Assembly: GCA_037951105.1 (NCBI GenBank)
Contig: JBAMJV010008361.1
Span: 1-64,000 of the forward strand
DNA length: 64,000 bases
Reading direction: 5' to 3'
Origin: Echinarachnius parma
Taxonomy: Eukaryota; Echinodermata; Echinoidea; Clypeasteroida; Echinarachniidae
Shown here: positions 1 through 12,467 of the stretch, in pieces
How the letters are laid out: each line of letters begins with the position of its first letter
Position numbering within the stretch: position 1 is the stretch's first letter
Notes under the pieces: model-generated
What the model saw: the letters and a program-made list of their open reading frames with translations, nothing else
What the model was told of the DNA's origin: nothing
The model's database searches: none
Program-made: the position numbers and the translations under genes

Positions 1-76
1 CCCCCATACCCCTGACATAAATTTGACTAACAAATCATGGGTACACTACTGTTCGTTATAACAAGGTTTCACTGTA
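1..76. mobile_element. Pogo/Tigger-like MITE, right end only
   Basis: The stretch TAACAAGGTTTCACTGTA is the same terminal motif found at about 63559 and 63959 near the other end of the window, and the following TCTTGTTGAGCC also recurs there. The motif resembles termini of pogo/Tigger-type elements; the family is an inference. The left end lies outside the window. Confidence 0.45.
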
Positions 77-528
77 TATCTTGTTGAGCCGTATCATGAT
101 GGTTCAGAAATTGAATCAAAAGCATAGTTCTAAAAAGTGTTAAATCTAGTTTCTGTAAAATTAAGTAAACGATATATATAGATAAGCTACGTAGCTATCT
201 ATAAATCCAAATGTGATAACTAATTGCACAATAAAAATAGAAATATAAACCGTTCCATTATCATTTTCCCATAAGCAGAAAACCTGCTTTTGTGCAAAAT
301 TAAACAAATGGATTTAGCACCTTTAGGAATTAAGCTCTTCAAATTATAGAATTTACATCTAGTACAAGTGTTGGAACATGTCCTATGTGAAATGCATTCT
401 ATACAAAAGTTATATAATGTACATAATATAACGCAGAATTCTCATTGAATCTATTTTCGGGTAGTGTTTTTTGTTTGTTTGTTTCTTTGTTGTTGTTGTT
501 TTGTTTTGTTTTGTTTGTTTTTTTGTTG

Positions 529-560
<32 letters not shown>

Positions 561-1068
561 CAAAGCAATGCTTAATAATAACTATTCTTTTCGTTCAGTA
601 TGAGCAGTCAGACCCAGACGCATGAAATAATTATACACACCTTTATATACTGTCTTCAGTAGCTGAATAGTAGTGGAGTTTAATTATATCAATCGAAGAG
701 TTACATACTACGCATGAATTATAAACTGATATTACAATCAAAGCAACAGCTTATGTGCGTGCACAGCACACCAATAACTATTCTATGTAAAGCTTAAATA
801 CAGCAAATGACAAAATATATTAGGAGTAGTCTATACCGGGAGTATCAAGAAAAGCGTTACACTTTTGAAAAAATTATCTACATTACATTTTTATATATTA
901 AGAAGATTTGTTCATGTTGATGGATGCCCAATGGTCTCATCTATCAAGTGCCACTAACAAAACAAATTTTCGTTCAAGCTTGGGCGAACAGTGACTGCTT
1001 TTGTACAGAGTGTGAAAAATGGCTTGCGCCAAATTGAAAGAAGAGGTAAAATTAAACCAGCAGTCCGA
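77..1068. other. AT-rich intergenic stretch with a T/G simple repeat
   Basis: No coding exon is visible. Positions 470-558 hold a low-complexity run of TTTG and TTG units, then poly-T, then about 18 G. Nothing else was recognised. Confidence 0.5.
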
Positions 1069-1635
1069 TTAAAGGGGAATTCCACCCCAGAAATGTGATG
1101 TTTGCTTGGGTTAGGGTGAATATGAAGAATCATGATCGAAAATCTGAGCCAAAACGGTAGAGCAATAAAAAAGTTATCACAGGATGAACTTTGCTCCGAT
1201 TTTTAGTATCGTTCGCAATTGCTATCGATCGTGACGTCACTTGCGAGCTGCAGCCATTTTGACTTCTACATGGAAATTTTACAAAATTTAAATTTTCTTA
1301 ATAACAAAGCAAATTTATGAGCTTACAAATTCCAAAGAGGTTGGCCCATCGATATTCTTCTATGAATTCGTAAAAACAAGCAGAGAAAAATTAATTTTGA
1401 GCAACGAAAATGAGAAATAGGTGTATTTTCATGTACTAAAGCCATGGCGAGTTGCTCGTCAATGATGTTGCATATGGCGGCAATTTTGAAACGATCGCTC
1501 ATTACTACATGGTGTTCAAATAGGTATAACTCCTGTGTTTCTTGTCTGGTTTTGATAAAATTTTCACCAATTATGCCTCTTATTCTGCTTATTCAAATAA
1601 CGAATGGTTTTATCAGGCCCGGAATACCCCTTTAA
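1069..1635. mobile_element. MITE with TTAA ends
   Basis: The left end reads TTAAAGGGGAATTCC and the right end GGAATACCCCTTTAA, so the ends are near-perfect inverted repeats of about 15 bp starting with TTAA. A TTAA target is typical of piggyBac, so this could be a piggyBac-related non-autonomous element (inference). The interior has no ORF of a transposase; the short open frames here carry no recognisable domain. Confidence 0.55.
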
Positions 1636-1644
1636 GTACTCCCA

Positions 1645-3051
1645 TTCAAACAAATTGTTCTTTGCCAGACTATCATAACCACTAGCGTACCCAGAATTTT
1701 TTAAAGGGGAGGGGGGGGGGGGGGGGGTGGGGGGTTCTTCAGAAAAAAAGTAGTCGTGGAAATTTTTCGAAATTTTCGAGGCCAATACCAGTTTTTTGCA
1801 CTTTTCGAGGCCGAGACCATCAAAAATGACGGCGAGACCACTGACATTATTTTAGTCTCGAGAACTGTTGAAAAGGTATTTTTTGGTCAAAGGGGGTGGG
1901 GGGGGGGGGGGGGAGGGCGGGTTTGAACCCCTCACCCTCCCCCCCCCCCCCCCCGGGTAAACCTTTTATAATAACATACTCCTAAATTCATGCAAAAGAG
2001 CAATTTTTTTTTTATTTGGCGAAAGTAATTTGTCACACTCTGTGCAAAAACAGTCGGTGTTAGCCCGAGCGTATATTCAAAATATTCAAAAGTGTAACGC
2101 TTTTTTTGATACGCTCTGTATATATTAACAAGTACAACTAAATTAGATTAAACAAAAGAAGTAAACAAATATTAAACAAACATTCAAAATTGTACACTAA
2201 CTATTATACATTCAATTAATACACATTCAATATTATACAGTCAATACTTGATAATAAAAGGGGTCCAGATAAAAATACGATGCTTGAAAGTAGAGAGAGA
2301 ACATAAACAAAACAAATACAGTCAAACGCATGTGTGTAGTGACCACCCACGGGAAACAAGAAAAGTGGCCACTGTATAGGTGACCTCTATGAGCAGGTTC
2401 TACAACACGGCTTTCCTCTGCAGGGGAATACTTTTGGTGGCCACTATAGGCAGGTTGGCTGCTATAGACAGGTGACCTCTATTAAGACAGGTTTGCCTGT
2501 AACTGAGCAACAACTTTAAATTGTGTAAACTATGAATATGATAAATTTAAAATAGTACCGATTATAATGATATGGAGCAGATACAACAATCGACTATAAC
2601 TCTGCAAACACGCATTACTAGTACGTTTTACAAATTGTTCAGTTTCAGAGAACATTTGTTGGTGTATTTATTCTTAATAGTTGCTCTTATTTATTGATCA
2701 AAACTAAATCGAAACATTCATTTGTTGAGGAAAGAAGATATTTACATATATCACGATTAAATGTGAGTTGTTTTGAAAGTCATACATGTCCACTTGATTA
2801 AAAACTTATCAAGCTGGACGATTACTTCATCGTAGACACTTTATAATATAATGGACTTATATTTGCATTCATGCACTTATTAAATGACAACTGTACCGTG
2901 ATACAATCACATGAACCTTTAGAGTAAATGCATGTACAATGTACACCATACAATAATATTAAGCAATATAGGACACAAAAGCAAACTACTTCAATACTAA
3001 ATGTATACACAGTTATAGACAACCATTAAAATGCGAATAGTAGTAATTGAT
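1645..3051. repeat. 1.4-kb tandem duplication, copy 1
   Basis: This block is repeated almost verbatim from 3052. It starts at TTCAAACAAATTGTTC and ends with GTAATTGATTT. It contains G-rich and C-rich runs around 1707-1735 and 1890-1955 that can pair around GGGTTTGAACCC to form a strong hairpin, and a segment at about 2330-2510 built on the phrase GGTGGCCACTATAGGCAGGT. No coding function is apparent; open frames here are in low-complexity sequence. Confidence 0.85.
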
Positions 3052-4554
3052 TTCAAACAAATTGTTCTTTGCCAGACTATCATAACCACTAGCGTACCCA
3101 GAATTTTTTTAAAGGGGAGGGGGGGGGGGGGTGGGGGGTTCTTCAGAAAAAAAGTAGTCGTGGAAATTTTTCGAAATTTTCGAGGCCAATACCAGTTTTT
3201 TGCACTTTCCGAGGCCGAGACCATCAAAAATGACGGCGAGACCACTGACATTATTTTAGTCTCGAGAACTGTTGAAAAGGTAATTTTTTGGTCAAAGGGG
3301 GGTGGGGGGGGGGGGGGGAGGGCGGGTTTGAACCCCTCACCCCATCCCCCCCCCCCCGGGTAAACCTTTTATAATAACATACTCCTAAATTCATGCAAAA
3401 GAGCAATTTTTTTTTTATTTGGCGAAAGTAATTTGTCACACTCTGTGCAAAAACAGTCGGTGTTAGCCCGAGCGTATATTCAAAAGTGTAACGCTTTTTT
3501 TGATACGCTCTGTATATATTAACAAGTACAACTAAATTAGATTAAACAAAAGAAATAAACCAATATTAAACAAACATTCAAAATTGTACACTAACTATTA
3601 TACATTCAATTAATACACATTCAATATTATACAGTCAATACTTGATAATAAAAGGGGTCCAGATAAAAATACGATGCTTGAAAGTAGAGAGAGAACATAA
3701 ACAAAACAAATACAGTCAAACGCATGTGTGTAGTGACCACCCACGGGAAACAAGAAAAGTGGCCACTGTATAGGTGACCTCTATGAGCAGGTTCTACAAC
3801 ACGGCTTTCCTCTGCAGGGGAATACTTTTGGTGGCCACTATAGGCAGGTTGGCTGCTATAGACAGGTGACCTCTATTAAGACAGGTTTGCCTGTAACTGA
3901 GCAACAACTTTAAATTGTGTAAACTATGAGTTTGGTGGCCACTATAGGCAGGTTGGCTGCTATAGACAGGTGACCTCTATTAAGACAGGTTTGCCTGTAA
4001 CTGAGCAACAACTTTAAATTGTGTAAACTATGAATATGATAAATGTAAAATAGTACCGATTATAATGATATGGAGCAGATACAACAATCGACTATAACTC
4101 TGCAAACACGCATTACATATAGTACGTTTTACAAATTGTTCAGTTTCAGAGAACATTTGTTGGTGTATTTATTCTTAATAGTTGCTCTTATTTATTGATC
4201 AAAACTAAATCGAAACATTCATTTGTTGAGGAAAGAAGATATTTACATATATCACGATTAAATGTGAGTTGTTTTGAAAGTCATACATGTCCACTTGATT
4301 AAAAACTTATCAAGCTGGACGATTACTTCATCGTAGACACTTTATAATATAATGGACTTATATTTGCATTCATGCACTTATTAAATGACAACTGTACCGT
4401 GATACAATCACATGAACCTTTAGAGTAAATGCATGTACAATGTACACCATACAATAATATTAAGCAATATAGGACACAAAAGCAAACTACTTCAATACTA
4501 AATGTATACACAGTTATAGACAACCATTAAAATGCGAATAGTAGTAATTGATTT
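3052..4554. repeat. 1.4-kb tandem duplication, copy 2
   Basis: This copy matches 1645-3051 with differences mainly in homopolymer lengths. It has one further change: a segment of about 106 bp beginning at TTTGGTGGCCACTATAGGC is itself doubled (about 3826-3929 and 3932-4035). The right edge falls inside the first unit of the 53-bp minisatellite that follows, so the duplication probably used that sequence as a breakpoint (inference). Confidence 0.85.
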
Positions 4555-5105
4555 ACAACATCAATATTATACTAAAACATTAACATGTGAATAGTCATAA
4601 TTTATTTACAACATTAATATTATACACAACCATTCAAATGCGACTAGTCATAATTGATTTACAACATTAATATTATACACAACCATTAAAATGCGACTAG
4701 TCATTATTGATTTACAACATCAATATCATACATAAACATTAAAATGCGAATAGTCATATTTGATTTAGAACATTAATATTATACACAACCATTAAAATGC
4801 GACTAGTCATAATTGATTTATAACATCAATATTATACAGAAACATTAAAATGTGAATAGTCATAATTGATTTACAACATCAATACTATACACAAACATTA
4901 AAATGCGAATAGTCATAATTGATTTACAACAGCAATAATATACACAAACATTAAAATGCGAATAGTCATAATTGATTTACAACATCAATATTATACACAA
5001 ACATTAAAATGCGAATAGTCATAATTTATTTACAACATCAATATTATACACACAAACATTAAAATGCGAATAGTCATAATTTATTTTCAACATCAATATT
5101 AGAAA
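4521..5105. repeat. 53-bp minisatellite, about 11 units
   Basis: The unit begins AAAATGCGAATAGTCATAAT and continues GATTTACAACATCAATATTA and TACACAAACATT. Units are mostly 53 bp with scattered substitutions such as GCGACTAG for GCGAATAG. A single partial unit also sits at 3028-3051, at the junction of the upstream 1.4-kb duplication. Confidence 0.85.
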
Positions 5106-7151
5106 CTCGAACATTAAACAGTAATCTAGGATACAAAGTCAAATGACTTTAACATGTAACATGTATTATAGGGAGAAAAGTCATTTTGCAGCATAATTTA
5201 AATTTACACCACAGAATAACTATTGGGTAATCAAGGACCCAACGACCAACGTCTTCAATACAATGTACATAATGTTATGCACGTGTCATAACAGAGACCG
5301 AGCTTGCTTATTGTTTACAATTAATTTGTAACTAAACCCCACAGAAAACATCTCGAGAAGATAAAGCAATGGTAAATACATTTGCTAATCATGCATATGC
5401 ATATACATTGTATTGATTTGAATGTCTGACAAATATGTATGTTTCAAAGATCATTGCTTCTGTAAAATTCACAAATATATGAATCGTAATTTCATATTAA
5501 AAGTTTCATGTGTATTGATGTGTCAGAAGCGGAATCGGGTCAAAATCTGATGAAAATGGAACAGAAATGTTGGTGATGTAAGTTGATTGTGTAAATGTTA
5601 AAAGACAAATCTTCTTCGTGTAGCCTTTTTGTAGGGTATATCAGGATAAGGCAAATATACACTTGTATCATATAAGCAGAAGAGTTTTGCATCAAGTAGT
5701 AATACATACATAACATTTTCAAAGTAAATATGATTTGGTTGAATCGTTTGACCGCCAATCCACAGTCAGATAAAGTCATGAATATGCACTTAAATTCATG
5801 GTTCATAAAATAAGCATGAATATTACATCAACTTTGCAAGAAATACATAAAAACAGTGAGTTTATATTGGTGTAAACACAATTTACATCAAAAGAATAGA
5901 TATACATGTATGAAAAAATGACAAATATGATTATAATGTTAACTATTACACCTTTTAGAAATAAGTAAATATGTACAGTCAGTAATGTTGATTTAAGTTC
6001 AATTTTACATAGACATATGGACACAGTTGGCAAAATGGTTGAAATCAAGTTACATAATACATACTCGTATGTAATCGATATGCAAATATTACGCAACAAA
6101 ATCAGTTCATAAATATTGCAATTCTGGTTCAACACCAAGTTTAAAAGTACATGTACTGTATATACAACATAATACGTGGGAACATGCACAATAAAATGTT
6201 ATTACATACAAATTACAAGAATATATAATTGGGCATGTTGGCTTAAAACCAAGTTAACAAAAAGGAGATGGGTAAGATGCAAACAAATCAAATGCACTCA
6301 CCATAACTTGAAATATGTTGTAGAACTTTCAATATTCATGAACACTACACTTGAATGCCTAACTTTAAACAGCCAGTATACATGTATTTGTAAAGATACC
6401 TCACTGTTCAACGTTTTCATTTATTATTTATAAGAACATATTTACAGTACTTTTCGCATAAAATCCCATAAAATCACTTACACACTATTTACACTACTAT
6501 CGGTTAGCATCAATGAAAAGGCACAATGTTTTTTGTTTCTAACCTACCACACATTTAGAAGATGTGTGCAAGTCTATTATCATTATGATACTAGTTTTCC
6601 TGGATATTCATGGTCAATCATTGTCTGTCAATTCATGAATAAAATGGCATTTGTTATGGACTGGATTTCAAAAGATCAGGTGCAACCAGATGGCTGGGCA
6701 GAAAATATAAATTTTCAACTTCTCGAATTGCATGAAATTAATCCGTTTTTAAAGCATGCACACAAAATCTATATCTCTAGATAAACATAATTGTACCCTT
6801 TTAACTCTGGTATCATAATTATGCAAATTATTACACTTACACGAGGCTGTCGAAATGGCAATTAGTTTCAAACATGGTAGACATATTTACAACATGGTTA
6901 ATATTCAAACATTGCGCAAGCATGTAATCGATGCTTCGAGCTTTTGTTAAACAATTATATTCATACATATACAAATTAAAGGGAAAGGTGAGTTTTGGTA
7001 GAGAGGGCGCTAGACTACTTAATTGGTTTGTGAGGTAATGAAAAACTGAGTGTAAAATTTGAAAGAGCATAATATTTAAACAATAAAATCATCTTTGTTT
7101 GATCAAAATCGGTTCAGAAACGGCTGAAATATCCATAAATATAACAATTTG
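5106..7151. other. AT-rich stretch, no gene recognised
   Basis: Open frames here (for example the minus-strand runs between 5540 and 6189) have AT-driven composition rich in Ile, Leu and Tyr, no recognisable domain, and no neighbouring splice sites that extend them. It could be a long 3' UTR or intergenic DNA; nothing decides. Confidence 0.4.
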
Positions 7152-7179
7152 TAATAAACCCGGGGCCCCGGGTTTATTA
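7152..7179. repeat. 28-bp perfect palindrome
   Basis: The half-site TAATAAACCCGGGG is followed directly by its exact reverse complement with no spacer. GC-rich at the centre and AT-rich outside, it stands out from the surrounding AT-rich DNA. Two AGAGGGCGC-type motifs flank it at roughly 6999-7012 and 7351-7362 in opposite orientation, which may mean the palindrome is the centre of a larger diverged inverted element (weak inference). Confidence 0.8.
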
Positions 7180-8554
7180 GAGAATTTTGAACCATCCGTT
7201 AAAAATTCATAAAAATGCTTCCTCTTTTCAAAAAGTTACAAAATAGGTATTTAAATAGTTGTTGGTTATTTCTCTATCTAATCACTATTTCAACAAAGCA
7301 TCACATGCACAATATTTTATTCAAAATGGTTGAAACCGACGAGTGTTTAGAGAGCGCCCTCTTACGTTTTAACGGCTCTTTTTTAATGATAACATGATCT
7401 TTACTACGTCATTTGTAATTTTGTGTTCCTTTCTAGTTATAACTATTAGTTTGTAATGTAATGATGCAGGTTTTGGTTACTAAAATTCAGTTTCACTAAA
7501 ACTGTACTCTCCTTACCAGAACTCAACTATCGCTTTAAGAGTAGAAATATATTCCTAATCACTAAATACGAAACAATTTTCTATCTCTTCGATTTACCTT
7601 CCTAGCTCAAATTTGTCAGTATGCCCTTATATATCAATTAGCTAGCTGTCACATGTAATATATGACCACTAAGCCTTACATTGCTCTTCTTCAAACTTAA
7701 TTTCTTCCTCTGTACAGTTTTTAGTATCATAGGTGATCTTCATGGAATACCCATGCACACATTTCAAATTTAGTAAACTCTTCATGTGCAAAGTGAATTA
7801 TAATTATATACAAAACTTACAAAGGTTTCAATGTAATAAACACATTCCTATCCATGGATAATACACTGGAAATTACACTGCATACATTCAAAGAAAGTGA
7901 TCGATTGTAAACATGTTAACAATAATATGATTTACCCGTCTTAATGTATTTACACATGTCATAGACAGTAGGTCTGGCGAATATATCACCAATGTAGAAT
8001 CTGCTCCACTTAGCCTAGAGTTCACTTTTCTGTCATTCATACATTTTCAGATTTAGATTCATTTTATTGTCACGTTGAAAATACACAACACATGTTGTAT
8101 ATAATTAAAAACATGCAATCAAATATCACAATTTACAACATCAGATAATTACGTAAACTGAATTCGAAACACACTCGTAAAACTAAAAAAATACCATAAT
8201 CCATACAATATGAGCTGATGGAAAAGACCATGTATTATAATGAACAAACACTGCTAAGTTGGCTACCAATGTAGAAAGGACCAATTATCTTAGCACAAAC
8301 ATCGCAATAACATCTGTTATTGTACTTGGAGGACCAGTGTCCTCAAATTTGTATAGGGCAGAGTATTATGATGTTTGATTCTTGAATAAAGTAGTACAGG
8401 ACATTTTCAACTCTTTGAGAATAATGAGAATGTATGTGAGCGGGTTCCAGATGTTATATAGTGTATCATATTCCACATACTAAGAATCTTGCTCTACGAT
8501 TGGTCAAAAGTTAATCACGTGAGGAAATATAGTTCGCCCATCATTGATGGGAGA

Positions 8555-8656
8555 AGAAAAGTTCGTTACACTGTGTAGATATCTTGGCTGAAAGTGCGTT
8601 GCACTCACTAGATATTCGGTAAAAGTGCGTTGCACTGTGTAGATATTCAATTCACG
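8555..8656. promoter_or_regulatory. Direct repeats upstream of Crypton-like start
   Basis: The motif AAGTGCGTTGCACT followed by a TAGATATTC word occurs twice in tandem (about 8590 and 8623), with a related TGTAGATATC just before. The block ends near the CpG-rich 8680-8720 and lies about 200 bp upstream of an ATG at 8848. Position suggests a promoter-type region; nothing direct shows activity. Confidence 0.25.
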
Positions 8657-8847
8657 CAGCAGCAGGCGACCACCGGTCACCACCGCGGTGATGTGGCGCG
8701 AATTACAAGTTTACTTGTATACGTTGTGCATACGGGTACGTAGTTATAGTACACTGCACTGCATATGCATACGCTAGCGCTATGCACACACTGTACGTAT
8801 CGTACATTACACCGTTTGCTATTAATTGCTTGTTGCTCTACTATAAA

Positions 8848-9063
8848 ATGACGGCCACAGACGTAAGATTTGAGCTCTTTAACGATGCTGAAATGGACAC
8901 TTTTTTGCTTTGTGAAAGAAAAAAATACAAAGCGACAACTTAAGTTCAGCCTGAAAGTATTCCGAGATTATTGCGATGCTGGAAGCATACATTTTGACGA
9001 ACTGTCTGACATGGCCTTGGTCTTGAAAGCGCTAGACCAAGTGTTGGGGAGACTTTATTTTCG
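8848..9063 (+). pseudogene. Crypton-like / DUF3504 N-terminal fragment
   Basis: An ATG at 8848 opens MTATDVRFELFNDAEMDTFL; after about 24 residues an indel in the A-run near 8931 shifts the frame to NTKRQLKFSLKVFRDYCDAG, followed by FDELSDMALVLKALDQVLGR and LYF. The pattern (NTK.., a KVFRDY core, then an L..VLGRFYF-type end) resembles the N-terminal region of Crypton-derived tyrosine-recombinase proteins common in invertebrate genomes (established family, recognised from memory). After LYF the similarity stops; the Tc1-like foldback starts 100 bp later. The catalytic recombinase domain is absent. It is either a first exon of a domesticated gene with a frameshift or a dead fragment. Confidence 0.4.
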
Positions 9064-9163
9064 CGTTTGTTGTCTTTTGAACTGTTTTTTGGGAGTTTAC
9101 ATTTCGCGTTTTAACTTTTGGAATTTTCAAGGAGTTACCGTTGACTTTTGAACTGTTATAATA

Positions 9164-10846
9164 CACTGTTGGTCATAATGTTGGAATATTTTTTTTTTTA
9201 GGTCAAAATTCATTCATTTTCCCTATTTTTGCGCCTAATGAAGTATTTTAGACTAAAAATAATGATTATATAATGTTTCCAAACTACCAATGTACAATGA
9301 ATGGTTGAATGGGTTTGCATTAATTAATCAAGCCTTTTGTGTTGAGCTTTGAAAGGCATGACCTTTCATGATAGGCCCCTTTCCTTCTCCAAAGCGTATG
9401 TCCAGCAAGTCATCATTATGTGTCATTTCTCAGCGTTGACTTTAAAACTTTCAACCAAAATTGGCACATAGGCTCTCTAGGCTATACTCCATCCAACGCC
9501 GTTGCCTACACGCCAAACAATGCTTGTGCTCCACCAGGAAGGGGTGTCAACAAGCAATGTCCACTGTTTCGTTGAAACATCGTAGGGTAGGATCTGTAAA
9601 ATCCTCAGACGTCATCGAGAGGAGGGGGAATTAAAGCTACGGGAATCTCTAGGACGTTCACAATTGACCACCAGGATAACTGATCGCAGATTGCTTAACC
9701 TGTGCCGTACAAACCGGAAATGCCAAAATGGAGCCTTCGCCCTTCTTTGAAGAAAACACTATGGAATCAACGCTTTTCGCCAAACTGTAGATCAGAGATC
9801 CCTCTAACATGATTACCGAGCAAGACAAACTACCAAGTGTCCATAATAATCCATGCAACCGAGATTTACCGGACGTCCCTGGACTAGGGAGCCCAGAATA
9901 TTGCCGCCTGGACACTACAGATATGTCATCTGAATGGGTACGAGCCATAACATCCTTGACCGAACAGAGGGAGGACAAAGGGTTCGTCGATTACGTGACG
10001 AGAAGCTGGAAGATGTCTGTATTCACGAAACGACTTGAGGTTGTGACGGCCCAACGGTGGTATGGCTCGTACCCATTAAGATGACACATCACGAGTGTCC
10101 AGGCGGCGATCTTCTGTACTCCCTAGTCCACGGACGTCCTGTAAATCTTGGTTGCATGGTATGGGCTGGACACTTGGTATTTTGTCTTGCTAGGAGACCA
10201 TGCTAGAGTGATCTCTGATCTGCAGTTTGGCAGAAGGCGTCGATTTCATAGTGTTTCCTTCATAGACGGCGAAGGCTCCATTTTGGCATTTCCGGTTTCT
10301 ACGGCACAGGTTAAGCAATTTGCGATCATTTGTCCTGGTGGTAAATTGTGGACGTCCTAGAGATTCCCGTATCTTTAATTGACCCTCCTCTCGATGACGT
10401 ATGAGGATGTCACAGATCGTAGCCTGCGATGCTCCAACGAATCAGTGGACATTGCTTGTTGACACCCCTTCCTGGTGGAGCACAAGCATCGTTTGGCGTG
10501 TAGGCAATGGCGTTGGACGGGATATGACTTAGAGAGCCTCTGTGCCAATTTTGGTTGAAAGTTTTGCAGCCAACGCTGAGAAATGACACATAATGATGAC
10601 TTGCTGGACATACGCTTTACAGAGGGAAAGGGGCCCATCATGAAAGGTTCTGCCTTTCAAAGCTCAAAACAAAAGGCTACATGAATTAATGCTAACCCAT
10701 TCAACCATTTATTGTACATTGGTAGTTTGGAAATATTATATAATCATTATTTCGAGTCTGAAATGGTTTATTAGGCGCAAAAATAGGGAAAAGGAATGAA
10801 GTTTGATCTAAAAAAAAAAAAAATTCCAACATTATGACCAACAGTG
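9164..10846. mobile_element. Tc1/mariner-type foldback element
   Basis: Ends read CACTGTTGGTCATAATGTTG and its reverse complement, each next to TA (9162-9163 and 10847-10848), as expected for Tc1/mariner target duplications. The arms are inverted copies of each other over roughly 750 bp, meeting near 9980-10080, so the whole element is one giant hairpin. Both arms carry a decayed piece of coding sequence: the left arm on the plus strand (about 9645-9720) and the right arm on the minus strand (about 10290-10360, LGRPQFTTRTNDRKLLNL). A GRP linker with TT.R.DR matches the region between the two helix-turn-helix domains of Tc1 transposases. No catalytic DDE part is present, so the element is non-autonomous. 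Confidence 0.75.
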
Positions 10847-11104
10847 TATAATGGAATTGTCATGGAGTTACCCTGTTACCGAACTTGGAATAACATTGTT
10901 GCTAAGTAGATCAAACCTAGTATATGTAACAGTACTTAGACTACTACTACTAGATCTAGAAGTCCGATGTGGAATATAAAGCAAATAATCACCTTTTGGT
11001 TTCAGGCCATGGCAAACTATCACTTCCTAGGCTATCTGAATGTATACGCTATATTTCCGAAGCGAAGCTGAGGTAAGATAGCTACATCCGGATCGCCTCG
11101 GAAG

Positions 11105-11550
11105 TGATAGTAGCGTCTTTTCGCTGTGCGACGGGAGTGCGGCTACGGGGGATATAAATTAGCTTTGATCGTCCCCGTACTCTGGCTACCGTCGCGATCT
11201 ATTTGCAGTTTCGCAATTCTGAATACGCGGGAGTTTCACTCGTTCCATTTATCATGCATGTTGTACTATAAGCATACGGTATAGGCAGTACAAATCACAA
11301 CATACTGTACTGTGCATGCAGCGCGTGTGTACGAATCAGTGCATGAAACACGTGAGGCAGCGAGCCTCGCCGTCCAAGCGCTCTGATTGGCTGATCACGT
11401 ACCCGCGTAGCGGCTCTACGCCCGACGTTAATTCGGCGAACTACCGTCCTAGGTTTGGCCGCTACGGGGAAATTTTCGCTCTGAGTGCGACCCCCCGCTA
11501 AGATTAGCGTTGTAGCCATAGTCCCGTCGCCGAGCGAAAAGAGCGAAGTG
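11105..11550. mobile_element. GC-rich element with about 40-bp inverted ends
   Basis: The left end (from about 11109) contains CGTCTTTTCGCTGTGCGACG and the right end the inverted CGCTCTTTTCGCTCGGCGAC, both continuing to GGCTAC. GAAGTG flanks both sides (about 11100 and 11545) and may be a target duplication. The interior is CpG-rich for this window and includes GCTCTGATTGGCTGATCACG, whose complement holds a CCAAT box, so a promoter is an alternative reading. No ORF with a recognisable domain. Confidence 0.45.
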
Positions 11551-11557
11551 TCCCATC

Positions 11558-12380
11558 GGGTGCGGTTCGTTATTCCGAAGGTTCGTTATTCCGAAGGTTC
11601 GTTATTCCGAACACGCAAATTTCCTATACCTGAGTGTTCGTTAATCCGAAAATGAAATAGGGTTCGTTAATCCGAACATTTGTTGCATTATTCCGAAGGT
11701 TCGTTATTCCGAAGGTTCGTTATTCCGAAGGTTCGTTATTCCGAAGGCTCGTTATTCCGAAGGTTCGTTATTCCGAAGGTTCGCTATTCCTAAAATGAAA
11801 TCGGGTTCGTTATTCCGAAGGTTCGTTTTTCCGAAGGTCCGTTATTCCGAGGGTTCGTTATTCCGAAGGTTCGCTATTCCTAAAATGAAATCGGGTTCGT
11901 TAATCCGAAAATGAATTTGGGTTTGTTATAATGCTATAATTTCATATAAAGAGATAAAATAAACTTAAATGTTTGATTGGTCTGGCCAAGGGAGGGAAAG
12001 GGGGAGGGGTATGCTTAATGCAGGCTGTAAATTAAATAAACAAAACACAAACTATAGTATTATAACAAGCCCGATTTAATTTTCGGAATAACGAACCCGA
12101 TTTTATTTTCGGATCAACGAACCTTCGGAATAACGAACCTTTGGAATAACGAACCTTCGGAATAACGAACCTTCGGAATAACGAACCCGATTTTATTTTC
12201 GGATCAACGAACCTTCGGAATAACGAACCTTCGGAATAACGAACCTTCGGAATAATGAACCTTCGGAATAACGAACCTTCGTAATAACGAACCTTCGGAA
12301 TAACGAACCTTCGGAATAACGAACCTTCGGAATAACTGAACCTTCGGAATAACGAACCTTCGGAATAACGGACTGTAACC
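11558..12380. mobile_element. Foldback element with word-array arms, small copy
   Basis: The element begins GGGTGCGGTTCGTTATTCCG and ends CGGAATAACGGACTGTAACC; the end inverted reads GGTTACAGTCCGTTATTCCG, matching the start at 15 of 20 bases. The flanks carry the same 8 bp GTCCCATC at 11550-11557 and 12381-12388, a perfect target duplication. The left arm (to about 11920) is a tandem array of GGTTCGTTATTCCGAA words and the right arm (12070-12380) is the same array inverted; a unique spacer of about 130 bp separates them. An 8-bp duplication fits hAT or P-type elements; no transposase is present. Confidence 0.85.
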
Positions 12381-12467
12381 GTCCCATCACCTTTACCAAC
12401 GGTAATTATTTGTATACTATTCAACAATATAAAGCACTTGTCTGGTTGATATTTTGTATAAGTCTTC

